The notes beneath the pieces were generated by a model. The model was not told the origin of the DNA. It saw only the letters and a list, made by a program, of their open reading frames with translations, and did no database searches. From JAGVXH01 sp041649755 (GTDB taxonomy: Archaea > Nanobdellota > Nanobdellia > Pacearchaeales > GW2011-AR1), in the NCBI GenBank assembly GCA_041649755.1, contig JBAZMK010000008.1:1-9037 (forward strand): a stretch of DNA of 9,037 nucleotides, read 5' to 3'. Position 1 is the first letter of the stretch; each line of letters starts with the position of its first letter. Shown piece after piece: positions 1 to 6,471 of the stretch. The translations under genes were made by a program, and so were the position numbers.

Positions 1-124
1 CTGCGCTCTCCTTCTTTCAGTCGTCGGGGCGTATAACAAGGGATATACGGTTCAGCCCTCGGCTCGGGCTTCACCCAAATTTTTCTTCCACTACATTCCA
101 GAAAAACTTCGTATATCCCTGACG
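1..124 (+). mobile_element. 3' end of an upstream cassette-like unit (partial)
   Basis: This is the tail of a unit that begins before the window. It holds no gene. Positions 3-10 carry GCGCTCTC, which recurs at 8773-8780 just before the third palindrome, so the stretch leading into the palindromes is partly conserved. The rest is the 5' part of the first long palindrome. By analogy with integron cassettes the boundary would lie inside the GTT at 124-126. If so, the upstream unit should begin with GTTATAC, the complement of its terminal GTATAAC at 31-37. This is inference from the two complete units further right. Confidence 0.45.
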
Positions 125-130
125 TTAGTT
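31..130 (+). repeat. attC-like long palindrome 1
   Basis: An imperfect palindrome of about 100 nt. The outer core is TAAC (34-37) against GTTA (124-127). A perfect 10-bp stem pairs GGGATATACG (40-49) with CGTATATCCC (110-119). An inner stem pairs 77-86 with 100-109 with one mismatch, leaving a 13-nt loop. Between the two stems, 27 nt (50-76) lie only on the 5' arm, can form a small side hairpin (AGCCC 54-58 with GGGCT 66-70) and end in CACCC. Palindromes 2 and 3 share this plan. Size and AAC...GTT ends fit integron attC recombination sites, but the R' 7-mer GTTAGTT departs from the bacterial GTTRRRY at one position. Confidence 0.6.
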
Positions 131-217
131 TCAATTTTTGAGAATGCCTACAAGTTAGAGTTAAAACAAAGAAATAAGAAATAATATTTTTTCTCCCACC
201 CAATAGGAGAGACGCGC
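124..217 (+). repeat. Left inverted arm of unit 1 with CCCACCC box
   Basis: Four blocks complementary to the right end of the same unit: 124-132, 135-148, 177-192 and 207-217. The CCCACCC box is at 195-201, two bases after the arm, followed by AATAGGAGAGACGCGC (202-217). The same box, the same two-base gap and AATAGGA recur at the left end of unit 2 (6627-6649). All blocks are read directly from the sequence; their meaning is inferred. Confidence 0.75.
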
Positions 218-296
218 TTAGTCCTTTCAGGACAGATAGTAAAAACTTCGTTTTTGGATTTATATGAGGATTTCCTTAGTCCTTCGGACAGATAGT
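217..296 (+). repeat. Pair of direct repeats with internal hairpins upstream of the operon promoter
   Basis: Two near-identical copies, 217-240 and 275-296, both begin CTTAGTCC and end GGACAGATAGT. They differ only in the small loop (TTTCA versus TTC). Each contains GTCC...GGAC able to form a short hairpin, a UUCG-type loop in the second copy. Between them lies another hairpin (AAAAAC-TTC-GTTTTT, 241-255), and after them GGC-TTC-GCC (299-307). The pair sits 47 to 155 bp upstream of the first start codon, so an operator role or remnant structural repeats are both possible. Confidence 0.55.
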
Positions 297-342
297 CTCG
301 GCTTCGCCTCGAAACATCATTAATAACTATAAAATAGTAACA

Positions 343-350
343 TTTATAAA
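343..350 (+). promoter_or_regulatory. TATA-box promoter of the nine-gene operon
   Basis: TTTATAAA is centred about 25 bp upstream of the ATG at 372, the spacing expected when transcription starts at or next to the start codon. No Shine-Dalgarno sequence precedes that ATG. This matches a leaderless archaeal transcript. A second TATA-like run (CTATAAAAT, 328-336) could give a slightly longer leader. Confidence 0.6.
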
Positions 351-371
351 ATTCTAAACTTTCTTTTATTT

Positions 372-1079
372 ATGCAAAACCAATATGATCATTCAACAGC
401 GAATTTAAGGGAATCTGTTTTTTCTGAAAATAGGTTTAATCCTCTTCATGAAAGATTTTTAGAATATGTTGGGAAAACAGAACCTCTAGGTAGAATCTTA
501 GATATAGGAACTGGGAATGGATATATTTTGAGAGAAATTCAGAAAAGATATCCTGGCAAATATCAATTAATTGGTATAGATAATTCTCCAGAAATGTTAA
601 CTAAAGCTAATTCTTTCGGAGGAGGTATTGATTATAAATTAGCTGATAATTATAACCTTCCTTTTGGCGAGGATAATTTTGCAACAGTTACAGCAAAAAA
701 TGTTACTCGTTTTTCAGTAGAAGAATTAGCAAGAGTGTTGCAAACAAGAGGATTATTTGTTTTTAGAGAATATGGGGAAGGAAAAGGGCTTGTAGAAATT
801 GCTAATCTATTCCAAGGCAGGTTAGTGAGATCACATAAACCAGATTTTTATATCGCCCAACTAAATAAAGCAGGATTTGAAGATATTTCGCTGGAGCAGT
901 TTGCATTTCAAAGGCAATATACTCAAGATGAATTACTAAAAATTGTTCAGATGTTTCCTTTTGTTGAAGATTTAAATGATTCAGACTTAGAAATAATAAA
1001 AGAGTTTTACGAAGGAAGAGAGTTTATTAAAATAACTTCTGATCCATTTATATTAACTGCAAGGAGGAAGCAAAAATGA
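372..1079 (+). CDS. Class I SAM-dependent methyltransferase
   Basis: A 235-residue soluble protein of the Methyltransf_11/25 type that would transfer a methyl group from S-adenosylmethionine to an unknown acceptor. The SAM-binding glycine loop LDIGTGNGY is at residues 43-51, the acidic end of strand 2 is in IGIDNSPEML (67-76), and a motif around LPFGEDNF follows at about 96-103. The C-terminal part, after FREYGEGKG, probably recognises the substrate and gives no family name. It is the first gene of the operon, apparently leaderless, and its stop overlaps the next start by 4 bp (ATGA). A small-molecule substrate is more likely than nucleic acid given the family, but this is not shown by the sequence. 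Confidence 0.8.
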   Translation: MQNQYDHSTANLRESVFSENRFNPLHERFLEYVGKTEPLGRILDIGTGNGYILREIQKRYPGKYQLIGIDNSPEMLTKANSFGGGIDYKLADNYNLPFGEDNFATVTAKNVTRFSVEELARVLQTRGLFVFREYGEGKGLVEIANLFQGRLVRSHKPDFYIAQLNKAGFEDISLEQFAFQRQYTQDELLKIVQMFPFVEDLNDSDLEIIKEFYEGREFIKITSDPFILTARRKQK

Positions 1080-2002
1080 GTAAAAAAGATATTTTAATCG
1101 TGGGTGCAGGACCTGCAGGCATGTCTGCTGCATTAAATGCGCAAAATGATGGATGGAATTTTGAACTAATCGAATCAAATGAAGAGGGCTGGTTTCCAAG
1201 AGTTTCAGTTGATTCACATTATACTGTTGATAATTATCTCGGATTCAGTAAAGTTAGTGGAACAGAATTGATTGAAAAATTTCAAGAACATTTAAGAAAT
1301 AATGAAATCATTCCCTCATATGAAAAGGTTGAAAGAATAAATAGAACTAACAATGCATTTTTAGTTGAAACAGATAAACATACTTACGAAACAAATTCTT
1401 TAATTTTAGCAAATGGTACAAAACAAAAAAGACTTAATGTTCCAGACATAGAACAATTTTTAGGAAAATCCATATTTTATTATTGTGTTCCTGATGGAGA
1501 ACAATTTAGAAATAAAAAAGTTTTTGTTGTTGGAGGTAGAAATACTGGAGCAGTAACAGCATTATATCTAAATAAACTGGGTTGTGATGTTGAAGTTATT
1601 GAAAAAGATCCTCAATTAAATGCGAAATCAAAATACGCTTCAAAATTATTAAGTGCAGGAATTCCTTATAGAACTGAAACTGAAATAGTGGGCCTAAATG
1701 GGGGTAAAAATTTAGAATCAATTACACTAAGATCTCCATCAGGATTAGAGAATGTTGTCGCAGAAGGGATTTTTGTATGTATTGGCTTGGAGCCAAATAA
1801 TGATTTAGCTAAACAGATGGGAGTTGTTTTGGATAAATGGGGTTATGTTGTAGTTGATTCACACATGGCTACAAATATTCCTGGAGCATATGCGGCAGGA
1901 GATATCACAGGAAATCTAAAACAGATTGTGGTTGCTGCTGCTCAAGGATCAATAGCAACTTACAATATAGGTAAATATTTGAGGGAAAAATGCAAAGAAT
2001 AG
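1076..2002 (+). CDS. Thioredoxin-reductase-like FAD/NAD(P) oxidoreductase lacking the CxxC pair
   Basis: A 308-residue two-dinucleotide-binding-domain flavoprotein of the thioredoxin reductase fold. The FAD-binding GAGPAG is at residues 11-16, the strand leading to LANGTKQKRL near 111-120, the NAD(P)-binding VVGGRNTG at 151-158, and the C-terminal FAD motif YAAGDITGN at 272-280. True thioredoxin reductases have CATC just before the second Rossmann domain. Here the aligned stretch reads YYCVPDGEQF (135-144): one Cys (137) remains and the partner is gone. It is therefore unlikely to reduce thioredoxin by the usual disulfide relay and may act directly on a small substrate or as a ferredoxin/flavodoxin reductase-like enzyme. 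A GGAGG site precedes the start, and the 3' end overlaps the next gene by 13 bp. Confidence 0.82.
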   Translation: MSKKDILIVGAGPAGMSAALNAQNDGWNFELIESNEEGWFPRVSVDSHYTVDNYLGFSKVSGTELIEKFQEHLRNNEIIPSYEKVERINRTNNAFLVETDKHTYETNSLILANGTKQKRLNVPDIEQFLGKSIFYYCVPDGEQFRNKKVFVVGGRNTGAVTALYLNKLGCDVEVIEKDPQLNAKSKYASKLLSAGIPYRTETEIVGLNGGKNLESITLRSPSGLENVVAEGIFVCIGLEPNNDLAKQMGVVLDKWGYVVVDSHMATNIPGAYAAGDITGNLKQIVVAAAQGSIATYNIGKYLREKCKE

Positions 2003-2466
2003 GTTTATTGTTTGATTGTTTGAGGGCACCATATGACATCGCCCAAATATATCAAGTCGCAACTGCATTAGAAAATTGTGATTTATACTTAACAGGAAAC
2101 AGTATCGACACAAAACATAAAAAAATCATTTCTAAAGTTAAATCATGGGGAATTGAAAACATCCCAGAATTTAGGGAATTTGAAACATTGGAATCAGCAG
2201 TATCAGAACTACATAACGAAGGAAAATATTTAATTGGAACATCACCACATACTAATAATGATTTCTATGATTTAGATTTAACAAAGCATGATTCTATAAT
2301 TGTCTTCGGAACAGAGTCATCAGGATTAACAAAAAGAAAATCTCTGTTACTTGATGATTTAATTAAAATACCTATGAATCCTAGATGTAAATTTTTAACT
2401 TTACCTACAGTGGTTCCAGTGGTTGCTTATGAATTTTATAGGCAAATAAGGGAGAGCAAAAAATGA
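1990..2466 (+). CDS. Degenerate SPOUT (SpoU/TrmH-like) protein
   Basis: A 158-residue protein, the size of a minimal TrmL/TrmH-type SPOUT methyltransferase. These knotted enzymes normally methylate ribose 2'-OH in tRNA or rRNA. The fold is recognisable from IIVFGTESSGL (103-113) and from the C-terminal IPMNPRCKFLTLPTVVPVV followed by AYEFYRQ (127-152), which parallel FGxExxGL and the trefoil-knot motif of the family. Key residues are changed: the usual PyNxGxxxR motif reads PYDIAQIYQ (14-22), so the Asn and catalytic Arg are Asp and Gln, and the conserved SLN of the knot is replaced by FLT. Glu109 is kept. It may be catalytically altered, bind a different ligand, or act as a partner of the intact SPOUT enzyme at 5750-6244. 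It is coupled to both neighbours (overlaps of 13 and 4 bp). Confidence 0.7.
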   Translation: MQRIGLLFDCLRAPYDIAQIYQVATALENCDLYLTGNSIDTKHKKIISKVKSWGIENIPEFREFETLESAVSELHNEGKYLIGTSPHTNNDFYDLDLTKHDSIIVFGTESSGLTKRKSLLLDDLIKIPMNPRCKFLTLPTVVPVVAYEFYRQIRESKK

Positions 2467-3539
2467 AATCTTTGAATGGAAAAGTATTGTATGTTATCGG
2501 AACAGGAGCAAGAAAAATTACACAAATTCCTCGTATGATACATGAATTAGTTGATGAGGGGGCTGAAGTTTATACTATGTTTTCTGATATGGGTCGGCAG
2601 ATATGTGATTCAGGTTTATCAGAATTTAAAATGAATGGAAACACTATGGTTTATGGTTATTCGAAAGAGGGAGAATCTTTACCTTTAGAAGATATGGTTT
2701 TAGTTGCACCATGCACATTTAATACCTTAAATAAAATTTCAGGAGGCATTGCAGATACTTATCCATTAACTATAACTGCTACAGCAATAGGCGCGGGGAG
2801 AAATGTTGTTATTGCTCCAGCAATGAATGGAGATTTATGGCATCACCCTATTATGGAAGAATCAAGGAAGAAACTAGAATCATGGGGCTGTAAAATTGTT
2901 TGGCCCGAGATTGCCTCTGACAAAGTTACAATGGCTCCTATTGAAAAAATTGCAGATACCGTGTATCATATTTTATCAAGAACAAGATATGATTCTGAAC
3001 AACTTGAAAGAACAAGGGAATTTGATAGATTAGTCGATGAAAATTATACAGAATTCAGAAATGTTGGTCAAGAATTAGTTGATGCCGATTTAACAAGAGG
3101 GGCAGGAGGTTGTTTAAGTAAAAAAGTAAAACAAGGTATTTTAGTTTCAACAAGTGGTTCTCAGGTTGGAAGTTTATCTAAACAAAACATCTCTTTAATA
3201 ACTAAAGTTGAAAATGAAAGAATTCATTGGATAGGATATAAAAAACCCTCTTCAGAATCACCTCTTCTTTCTGAATTGTATCAAAATTTCCCAGAAGCTA
3301 ACGCAATCATTCATAGTCATTGTCCTAGAATTACTTATGATACTAAAATGCAAAAATATTCTACACAGGATTATATTCGTGCAGGTTGTTTTGGTGAAGG
3401 AAAAAAAATTGCACGAGTAATTTCAAATAATGAAGGTTTTGCAATTTTAAGACTTCATGGGGAAATTGCTATGGGAAGCTCATTGGAAGAAAGCTATACA
3501 AAGCTAAAAGCTAAAATGGAGGAAGCACATGAGAGATAA
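2463..3539 (+). CDS. Flavoprotein (CoaC/Dfp-like) fused to a class II aldolase domain
   Basis: A 358-residue two-domain protein. Residues 1 to about 172 resemble the flavin-dependent cysteine decarboxylase family (CoaC, EpiD, Dfp N-terminus): VAPCTFNTLNKISGGIAD at 81-98 and PAMNGDLWHHP at 119-129, a version of the family's PxMNxxMW motif. Residues about 205-358 are a class II (AraD/FucA-type) aldolase: STSGSQVGSL at 229-238, the expected catalytic Glu in PSSES (E265), the zinc ligands H284 and H286 in IIHSH, and the third zinc His in RLHGEIAMG (H332). All metal ligands are present, so the aldolase half looks active. The reaction is unknown; decarboxylation or flavin chemistry followed by C-C cleavage or dehydration of a sugar phosphate-like compound would fit. 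The start follows a GAG-rich site and overlaps the preceding stop by 4 bp. Confidence 0.8.
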   Translation: MKSLNGKVLYVIGTGARKITQIPRMIHELVDEGAEVYTMFSDMGRQICDSGLSEFKMNGNTMVYGYSKEGESLPLEDMVLVAPCTFNTLNKISGGIADTYPLTITATAIGAGRNVVIAPAMNGDLWHHPIMEESRKKLESWGCKIVWPEIASDKVTMAPIEKIADTVYHILSRTRYDSEQLERTREFDRLVDENYTEFRNVGQELVDADLTRGAGGCLSKKVKQGILVSTSGSQVGSLSKQNISLITKVENERIHWIGYKKPSSESPLLSELYQNFPEANAIIHSHCPRITYDTKMQKYSTQDYIRAGCFGEGKKIARVISNNEGFAILRLHGEIAMGSSLEESYTKLKAKMEEAHER

Positions 3540-4077
3540 ATTAATTTCACTAGTAGCAGGTCCAACTGATAAAACAAAATTATTTCGGTTTGGAAATATT
3601 TCTTCAGACGAATATCTCTCCTTTATAGAGGAAAGAGCAAGAGTATTGGCAAGGTATATATCTCAGATAAATATAATCCCCGATAATGGAGTTCCCTTGG
3701 ATATTGCCAGGGCTTATAAAAATTTAGGAGGAGAAAATGTTGTTGGTTATATACCTAAAGGAGGAATAAAGGAACTAGAGAAATATTTCTCCTACTGTGA
3801 TAGGATAGAAGAATTTGATTTAGGCTGGTCAGGACTTAACACTTGTCTTAGTTTAAAGGGAGATGTAGTTACAGTATTTGGTCTTTCACCCGGAACATTG
3901 GTTGAAGTAGCATATACAAAATATCACAAAAAGTATCTTAATAAGGTTGTTCCCGTTATAATTGATAGAACTACAATTGATGGAAATATGCCTCCTGAAT
4001 TAACAGATGAAATAGATATGAAATATTTTTCTACAAACGATGAATTGGTAAAGATATTGGAGGAATATAAAAAATGA
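3529..4077 (+). CDS. Rossmann-like protein, possibly LOG/SLOG nucleotide-binding family
   Basis: A 182-residue soluble protein. The layout resembles the LOG/SLOG superfamily, which binds or cleaves nucleotides and nucleotide-derived ligands: an N-terminal strand ending in AGP (10-12), a mid-protein GGENVVGYIPKGG (67-79) reminiscent of the GxxIGIxP step, and LSPGTLVEVAYTKYH (119-133) in the place of the PGGxGTxxE phosphate-binding motif, keeping the PGT and Glu. After that, VVPVIID (140-146) looks like the following strand. Several canonical glycines are missing, so this assignment is tentative; other Rossmannoid folds are possible. It has a strong GGAGG site in the end of the preceding gene, an 11-bp overlap with it, and a 4-bp overlap with the following adenylyltransferase. 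Confidence 0.5.
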   Translation: MRDKLISLVAGPTDKTKLFRFGNISSDEYLSFIEERARVLARYISQINIIPDNGVPLDIARAYKNLGGENVVGYIPKGGIKELEKYFSYCDRIEEFDLGWSGLNTCLSLKGDVVTVFGLSPGTLVEVAYTKYHKKYLNKVVPVIIDRTTIDGNMPPELTDEIDMKYFSTNDELVKILEEYKK

Positions 4078-4541
4078 AAGGTTTATACATTGGAAGATTT
4101 GACCCCTTTCATTTAGGCCATCTTAAGGCCTATGATTTATTTTGCAACCTAGTTGGCGAAGTTAAAATCGGAATTGGAGCACAAAAAGAAAATGATTTTT
4201 TGTCCTTGGAAGAGAGAATAAAAGGAGTTTACGAAAACACGGGAGTTCAACCAATTGAATTAGAAGATTTAGATTCTAATCATCCTTTCTATTGGGATTG
4301 GGGGAAGTATGTTTTAAGAAAAGTTGAAGATGTAGAAATAGTCGCTACAGGAAATAATTATGTTAAAGAAGATTTTATTAAGAATAGTATCCCAGTGTTA
4401 TGGTTACCGAGATATGATAATATAAGTGGAACGATTATTAGAAATAAGATTAACGATGGAGATGATTCATGGAAATTATTGGTTCCTGAAAAAACAAAAT
4501 TATTAATATTAACTTCAATTAACTATGGGGAAACAAAATGA
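4074..4541 (+). CDS. NadM-type nicotinamide-nucleotide (or related) adenylyltransferase
   Basis: A 155-residue member of the archaeal NadM branch of the HxGH nucleotidyltransferases, which joins ATP and nicotinamide mononucleotide to make NAD. Visible motifs are GRFDPFHLGH (7-16, the ATP-binding HxGH), KIGIGAQKEN (31-40) matching the IGSAQ region, and ISGTIIRNKI (117-126) matching the SGTxIR motif, followed by the LVP segment (136-138) that ends NadM proteins. It is slightly shorter than typical NadM at the C-terminus. In ordinary NadM proteins the position after GRF is usually Gln; here it is Asp, as in other members such as FAD synthase and cytidylyltransferases, so a different nucleotide partner is possible. 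Expression is coupled through 4-bp ATGA overlaps on both sides. Confidence 0.78.
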   Translation: MKGLYIGRFDPFHLGHLKAYDLFCNLVGEVKIGIGAQKENDFLSLEERIKGVYENTGVQPIELEDLDSNHPFYWDWGKYVLRKVEDVEIVATGNNYVKEDFIKNSIPVLWLPRYDNISGTIIRNKINDGDDSWKLLVPEKTKLLILTSINYGETK

Positions 4542-5269
4542 AAATTTATCAAGATTTAGCAAAGATGTATGATTTACTTTATTCGTATAGGAATTATGGC
4601 AAGGAGGCAGATTTTTTAATTGGAAATTTACCTAGCAGAGATAATTCAAGTCTTCTTGATGTAGCTTGTGGAACAGGCGTTCATTTAGAGGCAGTCAAAA
4701 AAAGATTACCAGAAGCAAGATTAGAAGGTCTTGATTTAAATCAAGGAATGCTTGATGTAGCTGAAGGAAAATCTCTATGCGCACAATTAACTCGAGCAGA
4801 TATGCGGAATTTTAATCTTGGAAGAAACTTTGATATTGTTTATTGTTTATCTAGTTCGATCCAATATAATCTTTCAAAAGAAGATTTCAAGAAGGCTATT
4901 GATTCAATGCGGAGACACGCTATTGAAGGAAAAGTTATTTTTGATTTAGCATATTGTGCAGAAAGATGGAAGGAAGGATATACAAATATAACTGCAAATA
5001 GTGATGAGAGGTTGGATGTCGCTGAGCTTTATACTTCACATTCAAGCGATGGTTTTTCATGTTGGAACCCCTTATATTTAATTAAAGATAAAAAAACTGG
5101 AAAAATGGATATGCATGTCGATAAACACAAAATAAAATTATGGAGTATTTCAGAAGTTGAAGATATTTTATCTTCACAAGAAATTCCTTTTAAGCTAAAA
5201 AAAGGATATTCTGAAATTGAAGATGAGAGTGGAATTCCAATCTTTATTTTAGAAGGACTTAAAAGATAA
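4538..5269 (+). CDS. Class I SAM-dependent methyltransferase (second)
   Basis: A 243-residue methyltransferase distinct from the one at 372. The N-terminal YQDLAKMYDLLYS (4-16) followed by motif I LLDVACGTGVH (39-49) and LEGLDLNQGMLDVA (62-75) are typical of the Methyltransf_25 group that includes small-molecule N- and O-methyltransferases, for example those acting on deoxy-amino sugars. IVYCLSSSIQYN near residue 105-116 is the usual acidic/hydrophobic strand 4 region. The C-terminal third (from about 125) would bind the acceptor and is not diagnostic. A GGGG site precedes the start inside the adenylyltransferase gene. The acceptor is unknown; its place between the adenylyltransferase and NUDIX genes suggests a nucleotide- or cofactor-like compound, which is inference. 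Confidence 0.8.
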   Translation: MKIYQDLAKMYDLLYSYRNYGKEADFLIGNLPSRDNSSLLDVACGTGVHLEAVKKRLPEARLEGLDLNQGMLDVAEGKSLCAQLTRADMRNFNLGRNFDIVYCLSSSIQYNLSKEDFKKAIDSMRRHAIEGKVIFDLAYCAERWKEGYTNITANSDERLDVAELYTSHSSDGFSCWNPLYLIKDKKTGKMDMHVDKHKIKLWSISEVEDILSSQEIPFKLKKGYSEIEDESGIPIFILEGLKR

Positions 5270-5286
5270 TAAATATTGATAATAAG

Positions 5287-5757
5287 ATGAAAAGAAAAAT
5301 ATTAACTTTTGTTGTGAATGAGGGTAAGTTATTAGCTTTAGAAATGACTAAACATCCAGAGCATGCTCCAGAAGGAGGATGGTTTGTTGTAACCGGAGGC
5401 GTAGAAGAAAATGAATCTTCTGAAAATGCAGTTGCCCGAGAAGTTCTTGAAGAAACAGGGCTTGAGATAGAAGACGTAATCTCATTAAATTGGGGTTCTG
5501 TTTATGAGTGGGATTACAATGGAGTAAAAAATATTTGCGAAGAAATTAACTTTTTATCTTTTGTTAAATCTGGAGAGATAACACTAAATGAAGAGCACTC
5601 TCAATATAAATGGTTAAATCTCGATGAGTTTATTAAAAAAATTAATTGGGATGATGATAAAGAATTATTAAAAAAAGTTCTAAAGAAAGCACTAAATAAG
5701 GAAAAATACTTTGAAAAGATGACTATCAAAGATTATAGGAGAATAAAAAATGAATAA
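5287..5757 (+). CDS. NUDIX hydrolase
   Basis: A 156-residue NUDIX enzyme, which cleaves nucleoside diphosphates linked to another group (X), such as dinucleotides, nucleotide sugars or damaged NTPs. The NUDIX box GX5EX7REUXEEXGU is complete at residues 37-59 (Gly37, Glu43, Arg51, Glu52, Glu55, Glu56, Gly58), so metal-dependent activity is expected. MKRKILTFVVNEGKLLALEM at the start is the usual first strand pair. The C-terminus is Lys/Glu-rich. It is the only gene in the operon separated from its upstream neighbour (17 bp), and I see no clear Shine-Dalgarno site before its ATG; it overlaps the following gene by 8 bp. Substrate cannot be told from sequence, but the adjacent NadM-like gene makes an NAD- or nucleotide-derived substrate plausible. 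Confidence 0.85.
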   Translation: MKRKILTFVVNEGKLLALEMTKHPEHAPEGGWFVVTGGVEENESSENAVAREVLEETGLEIEDVISLNWGSVYEWDYNGVKNICEEINFLSFVKSGEITLNEEHSQYKWLNLDEFIKKINWDDDKELLKKVLKKALNKEKYFEKMTIKDYRRIKNE

Positions 5758-6244
5758 TTTAGCAATTGCTGTGATGAATTTGGCAAATGAAACTAATGTT
5801 GGAAGTTTAATTAGAACCGCCAATGCAGCCAATATTAAAGAAGTGGTTATAGTTGGAAGAAAAAAGTGGAATAAAGGTGCTGCAACAGGTGCACATTCAA
5901 AGATCAAAGTTGTTAAAATGAGAACTTCAGATGAATTTATTGAATATTGTAGAGAACATGATTATAACATTATTTCAATTGAAATAGGTAATGATTCTAA
6001 AAACATTTTTAGTTATCAATACCCTAGTAATCCTATGTTAGTTATTGGAAATGAAGGAACCGGTGTTCCACAAAAAATTCTTGAAAATTCCTTAGATAGA
6101 ATATACGTTCCTCAATATGGTGGTGTTGAATGTTTGAATGCAGCTGTTGCTGGAAGTATTGCTATTTATGACTGGGTTAGAAAAAATAATTCTTGTGAAG
6201 AATTAGATACTATAGACAGAAAATTCGATGTCTATAAGTCCTAA
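5750..6244 (+). CDS. TrmH/SpoU family RNA 2'-O-methyltransferase
   Basis: A 164-residue SPOUT methyltransferase expected to methylate ribose 2'-OH in tRNA or rRNA. All three family motifs are intact: NETNVGSLIRTANA (13-26, with Asn16 and the catalytic Arg22), MLVIGNEGTGVP (96-107) and IYVPQYGGVECLNAAVAGS (118-136), where the common Ser before LN is Cys128. The knotted C-terminal helix continues to YDWVRK, then a 20-residue polar tail follows. It has no added RNA-binding domain, so it may rely on a partner; the degenerate SPOUT protein at 1990-2466 in the same operon is a candidate because this fold works as a dimer. A GGAG site precedes the ATG inside the NUDIX gene. It is the last gene before two hairpins. 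Confidence 0.85.
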   Translation: MNNLAIAVMNLANETNVGSLIRTANAANIKEVVIVGRKKWNKGAATGAHSKIKVVKMRTSDEFIEYCREHDYNIISIEIGNDSKNIFSYQYPSNPMLVIGNEGTGVPQKILENSLDRIYVPQYGGVECLNAAVAGSIAIYDWVRKNNSCEELDTIDRKFDVYKS

Positions 6245-6253
6245 AAGGTGTGT

Positions 6254-6319
6254 CTTCTTTTAAGAAAAGAAGCAAAAACAACGGAAATCCCCATTTTCTT
6301 TTTTTAAGAAAAAAAGAAA
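6254..6319 (+). terminator. Two tandem A/T hairpins ending the operon
   Basis: Ten bases after the last stop codon there are two perfect hairpins with the same AAG loop: CTTCTTTT/AAAAGAAG (6254-6261 with 6265-6272, 8 bp) and TTTCTTTTTTT/AAAAAAAGAAA (6295-6305 with 6309-6319, 11 bp). Their T-runs on the transcribed strand could end transcription. Termination is inferred; the hairpins themselves are certain. The second lies directly before the GCGCGCG box of the unit end. Confidence 0.5.
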
Positions 6320-6327
6320 CAAAAAAA

Positions 6328-6471
6328 GCGCGCGTCTCTCTAATACAAAAGCCCACCCAAAAAATATTATTTCTAAATAACATAAAACGGCATTCTCAAA
6401 AACTTTGATTTTTTGCCTTCGGCATCGTTGCACTAAAAATCAAGTCCTCCAAGTATTCGGACGAAACTAAC
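6328..6471 (+). repeat. Right inverted arm of unit 1 with CCCACCC box
   Basis: GCGCGCGTCTCTC (6328-6340), GCCCACCC (6351-6358), then the arm blocks 6359-6374 and 6389-6402 and the terminal GAAACTAAC (6463-6471). All but the CCCACCC box are inverted copies of blocks at 124-217. Between arm and end lies another hairpin: TTGATTTTT (6405-6413) with AAAAATCAA (6435-6443), enclosing TGCC-TTC-GGCA (6414-6424). Unit 2 has a comparable hairpin at the same place (8744-8760). Confidence 0.75.

Noticed and set aside
217..296. Two spaced direct repeats as a CRISPR fragment.
   Set aside because: Only two copies exist, they differ in the centre, the intervening DNA forms its own hairpin, and no cas gene is near.
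5692..5907. Open frame on the minus strand (71 codons).
   Set aside because: It runs opposite to two well-supported genes with clear NUDIX and SPOUT motifs and has no recognisable feature of its own.
372..6244. The operon as a classical defence island or prophage fragment.
   Set aside because: No nuclease, helicase, restriction, capsid, terminase or integrase domain is present; the domains are those of small-molecule and RNA-modifying enzymes.
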